Source: Clostridiales bacterium
GTDB lineage: Bacteria; Bacillota; Clostridia; Christensenellales; CAG-314
Direction of reading: 5' to 3'
NCBI GenBank assembly: GCA_003537755.1
Contig: DPQS01000068.1
Location: forward strand, 1,806-12,999
DNA length: 11,194 bases
Position numbers and translations under genes: made by a program. Positions 1 through 7,159 of the stretch are shown here, piece after piece (the stretch's first letter is position 1; each line of letters starts with the position of its first letter). The notes beneath the pieces were generated by a model, which saw only the letters and a list, made by a program, of their open reading frames with translations, ran no database searches and was not told the DNA's origin.

Positions 1-2260
1 CCCCTGCCGTACCCAACGAAGCCACGCCAACGTTGTACCAGTCAAACGGGAAACACACCATCCACAGCGCGCACACGCCGGTAAAACTCATTGCAACCAT
101 TGCGGTTGTAGTAATCATTTCTTCGTCGGCGGCGATGCCGATTACGCTGCGGAAAGCGTACACCATTGCGACAGACAGAAACATCCCGAGTCCGCCGGGC
201 AATGTACTACGAAGCGTATTTACCAAAAATTTGCCGCTGATAAGTTTTTTGTTGGGTTTAAGCGCAAGCAAAAACGAAGCAATGCCGATGACAAACAAGT
301 TTACCGCCGACAAGTTGCTTGGACGGAACGGGAAACTTACTCCGAGGCACAACGTCAGAATTGTCACAAGCACGGTCATGGTTGTTTTCATCAGAAACAA
401 CGACGAACTGTTCTGAATGTTGTTTACGACCTGTCTGCCTTCCGCCACAACGCCGGGCATACTGCCGAATTTGTTGTCCGTAAGCACCAGGTTTGCCACG
501 GTTTTTGCCGCGTCGGTGCCGCAACCGACGGAAATAGCACAGTCGCTTTCACGCATGGCAAGGATGTCGTTTACACCGTCACCTGTCATTGCCACGGTGT
601 GTCCTGCCGACTTCATTGCACGTACAAGCACGGCTTTTTGCTCGGGCGTAACTCTGCCGAACACAGTGTAATTGTTTGCCGCTTCCGCAACCTGCTCGTC
701 CGTCATGCCTTCCAGAGATACGTACTTGTCCGCCTGCGGAATGCCCACTTTTTGCGCGATTACCGACACGGACAACGGATTGTCACCGCTGATAACCTTG
801 ACGGCTACGCTGTTGTCGGCAAACCACTTTATTATTTCGGGGGCGTCGGAGCGCACGGTGTCCTGCAAGGCGATTATGCCCACGGGGACAAGTCCGCTGA
901 CGCCGTCGTCGGTGATTTGTTGTTTTGTTTTGCCAACGGCAAGCACACGAAGTCCGCGGCTAAGCAGTTCATCGCATTGCTTGTCAAAGTCTTTGTCGGT
1001 GCGCTTAAACATAAATTCCGCCGCACCGACAGCAATCGTGCCCACTCCCGCAAACGTAGCCGCGCTGTACTTACGTGCGGAGCTGAACGGCATGTGAGCC
1101 GTATCGTCAAGCGTTTCGACGCCGTCCGTGTACGCCTTAAGTGCCTTTGCCGTCATGTTGTCGTCGCCCGTTGCGGCAACAACGCTTGCGACAAGGCATT
1201 TGAGGTTGTCCTCGTTGCCGTCGAGGGCGATAACCTGTTCGACGGTCATACTGCCGTCGGTAATGGTGCCGGTTTTGTCAAGGCACAACGTGTCCACGCG
1301 CGCAAGCATTTCGATACATGGCAACTCGCGCACAAGTACCTTTTTGCGTGCCAATTTCAGCGCGCCGACCGCAAGTGCGATACTTGTCAGCAGCACCATA
1401 CCGCTGGGCACCATGCCCAGCATACTGCCGCTTGCCGACTGAACAGCCGCGCGGACGGCATGCACGACTTCGGCATTGCCCGAGAAAAACTGTCCCCACA
1501 TTTCAAAGAAGCCCATGCCGTTTTGCAACAGCGCCTGCACGTCGTGGTAGAACAAAAACGTAAGGAAACCGAGCGGGAAAATGATAATTGCAATCACTTT
1601 TATGATTGCCATGATACCCTTGATAAGTTGACTGTCGGGCACCTTTGCCTTTTTGACGCGCGCGGAAAGTTGCTCGATGTAGGTGTCCTTGCCCACCTTG
1701 ACCGCCTGCGCACTGCAATTGCCTGCAATTACGAAACTGCCGCGGAACAGCATATCGCCCTTCTTCTTTTTGACGGCTACGCTTTCGCCCGTCAGCATCG
1801 ATTCGTTTACTTCCGCTTCGCCGCTGACAATCACACAGTCGGAGCAAACCTGCGCACCCGAGGCAAGCACCACGATGTCGTCAAGCACAACTTCGTCGGT
1901 TTTGACGGTGACGGTTTGCCCGTCACGGACGACCTCGGCAGTCGGTTCGGACACCAGCGACAACTTTTCCACGGCAAGTTTACTGCGGATTTCCTGAAAA
2001 ATGCCGATAATGGTATTTGACAAGATAACAACTATAAACAGCATTTCCGACGGCTCGCCGAAAAACGCCATAAGAATAAATATGATAAACCCGAGCAAGT
2101 TGAAAAAGGTAAATATGTTTCCCGCAAAAATCTGCAGATAACTCTTGCCGACAACCTTTTTGAGTTTGTTTGTTTTGCCTTGTTTTACGCGCTGTTGTAC
2201 CTCGGCTTCAGTCAGCCCCTGGTACAAATCGGTGTATTCCGTAATGGGTACTTGTTGCAT
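1..2260 (-). CDS. Cation-translocating P-type ATPase (HAD-IC family), 3' end cut by the window edge
   Basis: A membrane pump that uses ATP through an aspartyl-phosphate intermediate to move a cation; the ion cannot be read from the sequence. 753 residues are visible from the ATG at 2260, which follows an AAAGGA-type ribosome binding site. In order: M1-M2 (about 44-92), actuator domain with TGES (157-160), M3 (about 211-238), M4 (about 272-300) carrying VPSG at 284-287, phosphorylation motif DKTGT with D328, an FSSARKYSA stretch typical of the nucleotide-binding domain, MTGDGVND with D561 and D565, then M5 and later helices. The last helices and the stop lie outside the window. The M4 sequence (PSG rather than the PEGL of Ca2+ pumps) and the absence of metal-binding N-terminal CxxC motifs place it with the CtpE/YoaB-like bacterial group, for which calcium uptake has been reported in mycobacteria; that link is inference. 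No strong promoter is seen, so readthrough from tsaD is possible. Confidence 0.93.
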   Translation of the reverse strand, partial: MQQVPITEYTDLYQGLTEAEVQQRVKQGKTNKLKKVVGKSYLQIFAGNIFTFFNLLGFIIFILMAFFGEPSEMLFIVVILSNTIIGIFQEIRSKLAVEKLSLVSEPTAEVVRDGQTVTVKTDEVVLDDIVVLASGAQVCSDCVIVSGEAEVNESMLTGESVAVKKKKGDMLFRGSFVIAGNCSAQAVKVGKDTYIEQLSARVKKAKVPDSQLIKGIMAIIKVIAIIIFPLGFLTFLFYHDVQALLQNGMGFFEMWGQFFSGNAEVVHAVRAAVQSASGSMLGMVPSGMVLLTSIALAVGALKLARKKVLVRELPCIEMLARVDTLCLDKTGTITDGSMTVEQVIALDGNEDNLKCLVASVVAATGDDNMTAKALKAYTDGVETLDDTAHMPFSSARKYSAATFAGVGTIAVGAAEFMFKRTDKDFDKQCDELLSRGLRVLAVGKTKQQITDDGVSGLVPVGIIALQDTVRSDAPEIIKWFADNSVAVKVISGDNPLSVSVIAQKVGIPQADKYVSLEGMTDEQVAEAANNYTVFGRVTPEQKAVLVRAMKSAGHTVAMTGDGVNDILAMRESDCAISVGCGTDAAKTVANLVLTDNKFGSMPGVVAEGRQVVNNIQNSSSLFLMKTTMTVLVTILTLCLGVSFPFRPSNLSAVNLFVIGIASFLLALKPNKKLISGKFLVNTLRSTLPGGLGMFLSVAMVYAFRSVIGIAADEEMITTTAMVAMSFTGVCALWMVCFPFDWYNVGVASLGTAG

Positions 2261-2470
2261 TTTTTCTTTTCCTTTTCATGCGATTTGTCATTAAAAACTT
2301 GATACGTATACGTTTTTTTGCGACAATTATGTTTATATTTTTCGGTTTTGCCGTCAGTCGAAACAGTAAAAATCGCTTTGCGCTTGCTTATGCTTTCAAC
2401 AGCCGTCGTCCAACCTTTTGAAGTGTAATAACGGCGGATTTCACGTCGGACGAGGTTTACCCGCGTTTGT
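2261..2470. other. Gap between tsaD and the P-type ATPase; unusual start-less open frame and a small palindrome
   Basis: 210 bp without a recognised gene. No convincing terminator after tsaD and no good promoter before the ATPase. Two things stand out. A minus-strand frame stays open from 2499 to the stop at 2212-2214 and would encode a lysine-rich, protein-like stretch (containing RRYYTSKGWTTAVES and FTVSTDGKTEKYKHN), but it has no ATG, GTG or TTG start. A perfect 10-bp palindrome (ACGTATACGT, 2304-2313) sits 44 bp upstream of the ATPase start and could be an operator half or nothing at all. Confidence 0.4.
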
Positions 2471-3505
2471 TTACCTGTGCGGTTTGTCGCCGCGCAGTTT
2501 CAATGTCGGACAGGCGTTAAGCGTAAGAGGGGCGGTTTCGCCTTTTACAAACATGTAATATCCGCGTGAAGCAATCATTGCCGCGTTGTCGCCGCACAAA
2601 TGAAGAACAGGCAGACACACCCTCACGCCCTTGTCGGCAAACCGAAGTTGCATTTGCTCGCGCAGGTAACTGTTTGCCCCCACTCCGCCGGCAACTGCAA
2701 CGGTCGTAAGCCCCGTCTTGCGCTGAAATTCCACAAGTCTGTCCAAGAGTCCGTCAATCGCGTAACGCGTAAAACTTGCGGCAACGTCGGCTTTGTTGAC
2801 GGCTTCGCCCTTTTGCTCGGCGTTGTGCACAGTGTTGATTACCGCAGTTTTAAGTCCGCTGTAACTGAAGTTGCCGTTGGCAATTACCACCGAATGGAAC
2901 TTGTACGTCGGCTCGCCCGCCTTTGCCAGTTTGTCAATCTGCGGTCCGCCTGGGTAAGGCAAACCCAGCACGCGCGCAACCTTGTCAAAGGCTTCGCCCA
3001 CGGCGTCGTCCACGGTACTTGCAAGCACGTCGTAGCCGTCGTAATCCGTCACTTTGACAATTGCCGTATGTCCGCCGCTTGTAAGCAGACACAGATACGG
3101 CGGTTCGAGGTCGGCATATGTCAGATAGTTTGCGCAGATGTGCCCCTCGATGTGGTTGACGGCGACAAGCGGCAAACCGCTTGCCTGAGCAAGTCCCTTG
3201 GCGTAGGACACGCCGACAAGCAACGCCCCGACAAGCCCCGCGCCGTAGGTCACCGCAACGGCATCTATGTCGCCAAGCGTAACGCCTGCGTCGGAAAGAG
3301 CCTGCCGTGCGACCTTGTCAACCACCTGCACGTGGTTGCGCCCGGCGATTTCCGGCACTACTCCGCCGTACAGTTTGTGTATGTCAATCTGCGACAGCAC
3401 CACGTCGGACAGTATTTCGCGCCCGTTTTTAACCACAGCCGCGGCCGTTTCGTCGCAACTGCTTTCTATGCCCAAAATCAGGATGTCTTTATTGTTTTTT
3501 GTCAT
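2471..3505 (-). CDS. tsaD: tRNA N6-adenosine threonylcarbamoyltransferase TsaD
   Basis: Transfers the threonylcarbamoyl group to A37 of ANN-decoding tRNAs to make t6A, working with TsaB, TsaE and (for the intermediate) TsaC/TsuA in the cytoplasm. 344 residues from this start, the usual family length. Visible family signatures: GIESSCDET near the N terminus (nucleotide-binding ASKHA fold), VVPEIAGRNH, metal ligands H118 and H122 in NHIEGH, LLTSGGHT, FSYSGLKTAV, and CGDNAAMIA with metal-ligand D306. An in-frame ATG at 3580 would add 25 residues, but those codons contain the -10 and -35 boxes and the residues do not match the family, so the ATG at 3505 is chosen. There is no Shine-Dalgarno sequence before it; the promoter position predicts a nearly leaderless mRNA. 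The gene stands alone, apart from tsaB/tsaE, with a terminator for the upstream kinase directly before its promoter. Confidence 0.97.
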   Translation of the reverse strand: MTKNNKDILILGIESSCDETAAAVVKNGREILSDVVLSQIDIHKLYGGVVPEIAGRNHVQVVDKVARQALSDAGVTLGDIDAVAVTYGAGLVGALLVGVSYAKGLAQASGLPLVAVNHIEGHICANYLTYADLEPPYLCLLTSGGHTAIVKVTDYDGYDVLASTVDDAVGEAFDKVARVLGLPYPGGPQIDKLAKAGEPTYKFHSVVIANGNFSYSGLKTAVINTVHNAEQKGEAVNKADVAASFTRYAIDGLLDRLVEFQRKTGLTTVAVAGGVGANSYLREQMQLRFADKGVRVCLPVLHLCGDNAAMIASRGYYMFVKGETAPLTLNACPTLKLRGDKPHR

Positions 3506-3515
3506 AATAATAAAT

Positions 3516-3544
3516 ATAATATACTTAAAGCGTGCGTTTGTCAA
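3516..3544 (-). promoter_or_regulatory. Strong sigma-70-type promoter of tsaD
   Basis: On the minus strand a perfect -35 box TTGACA (3539-3544) is followed by a 17-bp spacer and the -10 box TATTAT (3516-3521). Only 10 bases separate the -10 box from the tsaD ATG at 3505, so transcription is expected to start about 3-5 bases before, or at, the start codon. This supports both the chosen start and leaderless translation. Confidence 0.85.
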
Positions 3545-3560
3545 ACCGATTGGCAAACAA

Positions 3561-3592
3561 AAACGTCGCTGCTTGAACAAGCAACGACGTTT
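3561..3592 (-). terminator. Rho-independent terminator after the FGGY kinase
   Basis: Two 15-base arms (3561-3575 and 3578-3592) pair over their full length with a single G.U wobble in the minus-strand RNA, leaving a minimal loop. On the minus strand the stem runs directly into TTTTTGTTTG. It lies about 190 bases after the kinase stop and 16 bp before the tsaD -35 box, so it insulates tsaD from the kinase transcript. On the plus strand the stem is followed by GGGGG before a short T run, so it is weaker in that direction. Confidence 0.8.
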
Positions 3593-3682
3593 GGGGGAAT
3601 TTTTCCGTCAGGATTTTTGCAAAAAGTTTCCGATGCCGATTAAACTTCTGAAAATTTCTGCAAAACGTAATCATACAATTTG

Positions 3683-3710
3683 GTCATTCTGAGTGTAGTC
3701 GAAGTATCCC
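3683..3710. repeat. Likely copy of a dispersed intergenic repeat (CATTCTGAG...TCGAAG type)
   Basis: In the 3' untranslated stretch between the kinase stop and its terminator, the plus strand reads GTCATTCTGAG then TGTAG, TCGAAG and TATCCC. From memory, variants of CATTCTGAG followed by a short variable part and TCGAAG occur as intergenic repeats in many unrelated bacterial genomes. Only one copy is present here, so repeat status rests on recognition, not on counting. The rest of 3593-3783 shows only a 4-bp GTGA/TCAC hairpin at 3768-3780. Confidence 0.4.
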
Positions 3711-3783
3711 ACGGAAGGGTACCGCCCGATTACAATCATGCCTTTGCAACAAGTAGCAATGGACGAAGTGATTTTGTCACGCG

Positions 3784-5313
3784 TTACTTGTCAAGACGAA
3801 GGTAGAAACGTTGCAGTTTGCCGTACAGTTTGAGATAGGTATTTTTGTAGATATCGTCGTAGACGGCAGCGTTGTCGGGATTGGGCGTAAAGGTATCTTT
3901 GTAGTGCACCATTTCGTTTATCGCGGTGCGCACGTCCTTGTGCACGCCCGTTGCCACAAAGGTCACTATCGCCGCGCCCAATCCGCTTGTTTCGTATGTC
4001 TGCACGCGCCTTACGGGACGGTTGAAGATGTCGGCTGCAATCTGACAGATTATGTCGCTTTGCGAGCCACCGCCGGACAACGATATGTACTCGATTTTTT
4101 GTCTGCCGCGACGTTCCATACGCTCCAGTCCTTCACGCAGGGCGAAGTCTATTCCTTCGATAATGGCACGGTATACGTGCGCACGCGTGTGGAAATCGCT
4201 GAAACCGATAATTGCGCCGCGTGCTTCGGGCGCGGTAAGTCCGCCCTGCCAGAAGGGTTGCAGCACCAGACCGTCGCACCCTGCCGGGATGTCGACAATT
4301 TCATCGTTCATAAGCTCTTCCACGCTGCGCCCCTGCTTCTCGGCTACAGGCACAAGGTGTTCGGCAAAGTTTTTCTTAAACCAACTGATCATCCAATATC
4401 CGCGGAAAATCTGCACTTCCGGGTTGTAGTAACCGCGAAGCACCGACGGATAAGCAGGCATAAAGGGTTCCGGTTCAAAGTATTTGTCCGTGGTAAACTG
4501 CACGCTGCTGCTTGTACCGAAAGACACGCTTGCGGTGTTGCGTTCGAGGCAACCTACGCCTATCGTTTCGCACCCTTTGTCCGAGCCGCTTGCAATTACT
4601 CGCAAGCCTTCGGGCAGACCGCTTTTTGCAGCGGCTTCGGCTGTGACGTAGCCCATCACTTCGCCCGGGGCAAACAGAGGAATTTCAACCTGTTCGACAG
4701 TAAGGTCAAACACTGGGAACAACAACGAATGTTTGCCCATCCACTTTTTGCCTTTGTTGTCAAATGGAATGTGTCCCATGCTGGACGCATAGCAATCCAC
4801 AAGTTTGCCGACAAGCAGCGAGTTCATATATGCGGAAAAACAAACCACTTTTTTCACACGAGCCCACACTTCGGGTTCGTGTTGCTGCACCCAACGGGAT
4901 TTCGTCTTGCGACGTATGGCACGTATTGCGCGATCCATACCCACCAGCTTAAACAAAAACCGTTGCTTAAGGGGCAGTTTTTTGCTGACGTCCGCCGTGC
5001 GTTGGTCGCTCCACAAGATTGTGTTGCGCACAGGCTTATTGTGTTCGTCAAGCAGCACCGTCGTATCGCGGAAGGCGTCCACGGACATGGCTACCACGTC
5101 CTTTACAAAATCGGGATGATTGGCAGTGATTGTACGCAAAATGCCGAACATTGCGTCTTCATACATCTGCTGATCCTGTTCCATAAAGCCGTTTTCGGGG
5201 GCAAGGTAAGGTTTGTACTTAATCTGTTCCTTTACAAGCAGATTGCCGTGTTCGTCAAATATGATTCCACGCATGCTTTGCGTGCCTATGTCAACAACAA
5301 GAACGTTGCTCAT
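3784..5313 (-). CDS. FGGY-family carbohydrate kinase, substrate unknown (YgcE-like)
   Basis: A cytoplasmic ATP-dependent kinase of a sugar or polyol. 509 residues, the normal length for FGGY kinases. DIGTQSMRG at 8-16 is the N-terminal phosphate loop; VDAFRDTTVLLD at 79-90 and WSDQR at 101-105 resemble the substrate side of the N-terminal domain; GSDKG at 243-247 supplies the probable catalytic base D245; FGTSSS at 265-270 is the second phosphate motif; SGGGSQSDIICQIAAD at 413-428 followed by NRPV is the C-terminal FGGY signature. The overall pattern fits the YgcE-like branch, whose substrates are mostly unassigned, rather than xylulokinase or glycerol kinase proper. No transporter, isomerase or aldolase lies beside it, so context does not identify the sugar. 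It has its own promoter and a strong AAAGGAG site 7 bases before the ATG, and appears monocistronic. It is divergent from the MATE gene. Confidence 0.92.
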   Translation of the reverse strand: MSNVLVVDIGTQSMRGIIFDEHGNLLVKEQIKYKPYLAPENGFMEQDQQMYEDAMFGILRTITANHPDFVKDVVAMSVDAFRDTTVLLDEHNKPVRNTILWSDQRTADVSKKLPLKQRFLFKLVGMDRAIRAIRRKTKSRWVQQHEPEVWARVKKVVCFSAYMNSLLVGKLVDCYASSMGHIPFDNKGKKWMGKHSLLFPVFDLTVEQVEIPLFAPGEVMGYVTAEAAAKSGLPEGLRVIASGSDKGCETIGVGCLERNTASVSFGTSSSVQFTTDKYFEPEPFMPAYPSVLRGYYNPEVQIFRGYWMISWFKKNFAEHLVPVAEKQGRSVEELMNDEIVDIPAGCDGLVLQPFWQGGLTAPEARGAIIGFSDFHTRAHVYRAIIEGIDFALREGLERMERRGRQKIEYISLSGGGSQSDIICQIAADIFNRPVRRVQTYETSGLGAAIVTFVATGVHKDVRTAINEMVHYKDTFTPNPDNAAVYDDIYKNTYLKLYGKLQRFYLRLDK

Positions 5314-5320
5314 TCGCTTA

Positions 5321-5370
5321 CTCCTTTGTAATATCGTTTATATTATACTAACAATTGCCGCAAAAGTCAA
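5321..5370 (-). promoter_or_regulatory. Promoter and ribosome binding site of the FGGY kinase
   Basis: Minus strand: -35 box TTGACT (5365-5370), 17-bp spacer, perfect -10 box TATAAT (5342-5347), then a leader of roughly 20 bases with AAAGGAG (5321-5327) placed 7 bases before the ATG at 5313. A full consensus layout, unlike the tsaD and MATE promoters, which leave no room for a leader. Confidence 0.87.
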
Positions 5371-5419
5371 CACGTGAACTATAACGAGTTAAATTTCATT
5401 TTTGAGTGCTTTTATCTGC

Positions 5420-5448
5420 TTGTCAAAAGACGCAAATTGTTGTAAAAT
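5420..5448 (+). promoter_or_regulatory. Promoter of the MATE transporter gene
   Basis: Plus strand: -35 box TTGTCA (5420-5425), 17-bp spacer ending in an extended -10 TG, then -10 box TAAAAT (5443-5448). The ATG at 5457 is only 8 bases after the -10 box, so the RNA would begin at or one to three bases before the start codon. No Shine-Dalgarno sequence is present. The stretch 5371-5419 between the two divergent -35 boxes is AT-rich and shows no clear operator. Confidence 0.75.
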
Positions 5449-5456
5449 CATTACTT

Positions 5457-6914
5457 ATGACGAACGAACAAATCTCACAGCAGTATTACGACAAAATGAC
5501 CAAAACACCCGTCGTCAAACTGGTTTTGCAGCTTGGATTGCCGACAACCGTAACGATGCTTATTTCGGGCATTTACAACATGGCGGACACCTACTTTGTA
5601 GGTACCCTCGGCGAATCGGCACAAGGCGCAATAGGCATCTTGTTTACACTGCAATCGCTGATACAGGCAGTTGCGTTTATGCTCGGACACGGCTCAGGTA
5701 CCTACGTTTCCAAGGAACTTGCCAACCGTGACAGCAAGGCGGCAACAAAATACGTTTCGACGGCATTTTTTGCAGGTGGCATTTTCGGATTGCTGTTCGG
5801 CGTTGTCGGGCTTATCTGTCTTGAACCGTTTATGCGTCTGCTTGGCTCGACGGACACCATTTTGCCTTACGCAAAAGACTACGGCTTGTGGGTATTTGCA
5901 AGTTGTCCGTTTATGATTTGTTCGCTTGTGCTCAACAACAACCTGCGCTACGAGGGCAAGGCAACTTACGCCATGATAGGGCTTGTTTCCGGCGGCGTGC
6001 TGAACATACTGCTTGACTTCGTGTTTGTCGTGATGTGCGACATGGGCGTCGGCGGCGCAGGCATGGCAACGGCAATTTCGCAAATAGTAAGTTTTGTTCT
6101 GCTGCTTATTTTTTACGAAAAAATGGCGCAAAGTTCCATAAACATTACGGCGATAGCGCGCGACATCAAGACATACGGCGAAATACTTAAAAACGGCTTT
6201 CCGTCCTTTATCCGTCAGGGTATCAGCTGCATTTCCAGCGCAATTCTCAACAACTTTGCCGGCATTTACGGCGCAATGATAAACACCGCCGATCCCGACT
6301 ACGGCGCACTGATACGCCCCGATGACGCACAGTACTCTGCCGACTGCACCATTGCGGCGATGAGCATCGTAAACCGTATCGCACTGCTTACAATGAGCGT
6401 CGGGCTTGGCATCGGACAAGGGCTGCAACCCGTCGCTTCGTACAACTACCAACTGAAAGAATACAAACGCGTGAAAAATGCGCTTGTGGCAACCTGCACA
6501 ATTACGCTTGTGGCAATGATTGCAATCTGTGTGCCGTCGATGATACTTGCGCCGCAATTTGTGCGCCTGTTCCAGGACAACGACCTTGTTGTCGCGCTCG
6601 GCACGCGTGAAATGCACTGGGCAATGGGCGGATTGCTGTTTATGCCGCTGTTTACCCCCATTTGCATGGTTTACCAAAGCATACGCAAGGCAGGCACGGC
6701 GTCCTTTCTGGCAATGCTACGCAACGGACTTATTTTCATACCGTTGCTGTTTTTGCTGTCGTCGCTGTGGCATGTGAACGGCGTATTACTTGCCCAACCG
6801 CTGTCAGACATGATTACGGGAGTAATCTCTGTTCCATTCATTGTCCACTTTCTTACAACCGAACCAAAGGAAAAGGAAGATACGCAAAAACAAAGTACGC
6901 CGACGGAATTTTAA
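5457..6914 (+). CDS. MATE-family multidrug/organic cation efflux transporter
   Basis: An inner-membrane antiporter expected to export drugs or metabolites with H+ or Na+. 485 residues with the 12-helix pattern of two similar halves. Family features: LGLPTTVTMLISGIYNMADT then YFVG (27-49) in the first helix pair, GHGSGTYVSKELANRD (77-92), LRYEGKA (163-169), and in the second half GIGQGLQPVASYNYQLKEY (318-336), the counterpart of the GFQPV-NYG motif. This places it in the MepA/NorM-like Firmicute group. Around residues 274-296 a polar stretch (INTADPDYGALIRPDDAQYS) interrupts the usual AYG...AAMSIVNRI sequence and looks like a loop insertion. An in-frame ATG at 5406 would add 17 residues, but these codons include both promoter boxes, so the start at 5457 is preferred. 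The tail after the last helix is short, charged and hydrophilic. The gene has no regulator beside it. Confidence 0.93.
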   Translation: MTNEQISQQYYDKMTKTPVVKLVLQLGLPTTVTMLISGIYNMADTYFVGTLGESAQGAIGILFTLQSLIQAVAFMLGHGSGTYVSKELANRDSKAATKYVSTAFFAGGIFGLLFGVVGLICLEPFMRLLGSTDTILPYAKDYGLWVFASCPFMICSLVLNNNLRYEGKATYAMIGLVSGGVLNILLDFVFVVMCDMGVGGAGMATAISQIVSFVLLLIFYEKMAQSSINITAIARDIKTYGEILKNGFPSFIRQGISCISSAILNNFAGIYGAMINTADPDYGALIRPDDAQYSADCTIAAMSIVNRIALLTMSVGLGIGQGLQPVASYNYQLKEYKRVKNALVATCTITLVAMIAICVPSMILAPQFVRLFQDNDLVVALGTREMHWAMGGLLFMPLFTPICMVYQSIRKAGTASFLAMLRNGLIFIPLLFLLSSLWHVNGVLLAQPLSDMITGVISVPFIVHFLTTEPKEKEDTQKQSTPTEF

Positions 6915-7055
6915 GGCATAGCCGCACTATTAGCATAGTGAAAAATCGGAATGACGGAACAGCAATACAATTTCCTTTCCGCCCGGCATTGATAATTACA
7001 CTTGCACAACGACAGCGCATGTTGTCAATAAGATGTCAAATAGTTAAATAACAAA

Positions 7056-7094
7056 AAAAACGGACACCGTATTTTTTTTACGATGTCCGTTTTT
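7056..7094. terminator. Bidirectional terminator between convergent MATE and recO genes
   Basis: Two 16-base arms (7056-7071 and 7079-7094) pair with one internal exception: C.A on the plus strand, a G.U pair in the minus-strand RNA. The loop is a run of seven T on the plus strand. T-rich tails are present in both directions: five T at 7090-7094 for the MATE transcript and eight T (complement of 7053-7060) for the recO transcript. It lies about 140 bases past the MATE stop and 66 bases past the recO stop. The remaining sequence of 6915-7159 holds only a small CACTAT/ATAGTG hairpin at 6925-6940 and no gene. Confidence 0.9.
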
Positions 7095-7159
7095 GTAGTC
7101 AAAATTTCGTTTGAGAGTTAACGATTGCAATAATAAGCGGTATGCAAGCCACCTGTGCG

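Noticed and set aside
599..2020. Plus-strand open frame of 473 codons opposite the P-type ATPase
   Set aside because: It is a shadow of the ATPase codon usage: no family motifs, histidine- and arginine-rich composition, no ribosome binding site. The long antisense frames opposite tsaD (2600-3643), the kinase (3811-5331), era/ybeY (8526-9677) and pgpH (9763-10989) were rejected for the same reasons.
3506..3580. 25-residue N-terminal extension of TsaD from the upstream ATG
   Set aside because: The extension covers the -10 and -35 boxes and adjoins the terminator stem, and it does not resemble TsaD sequences.
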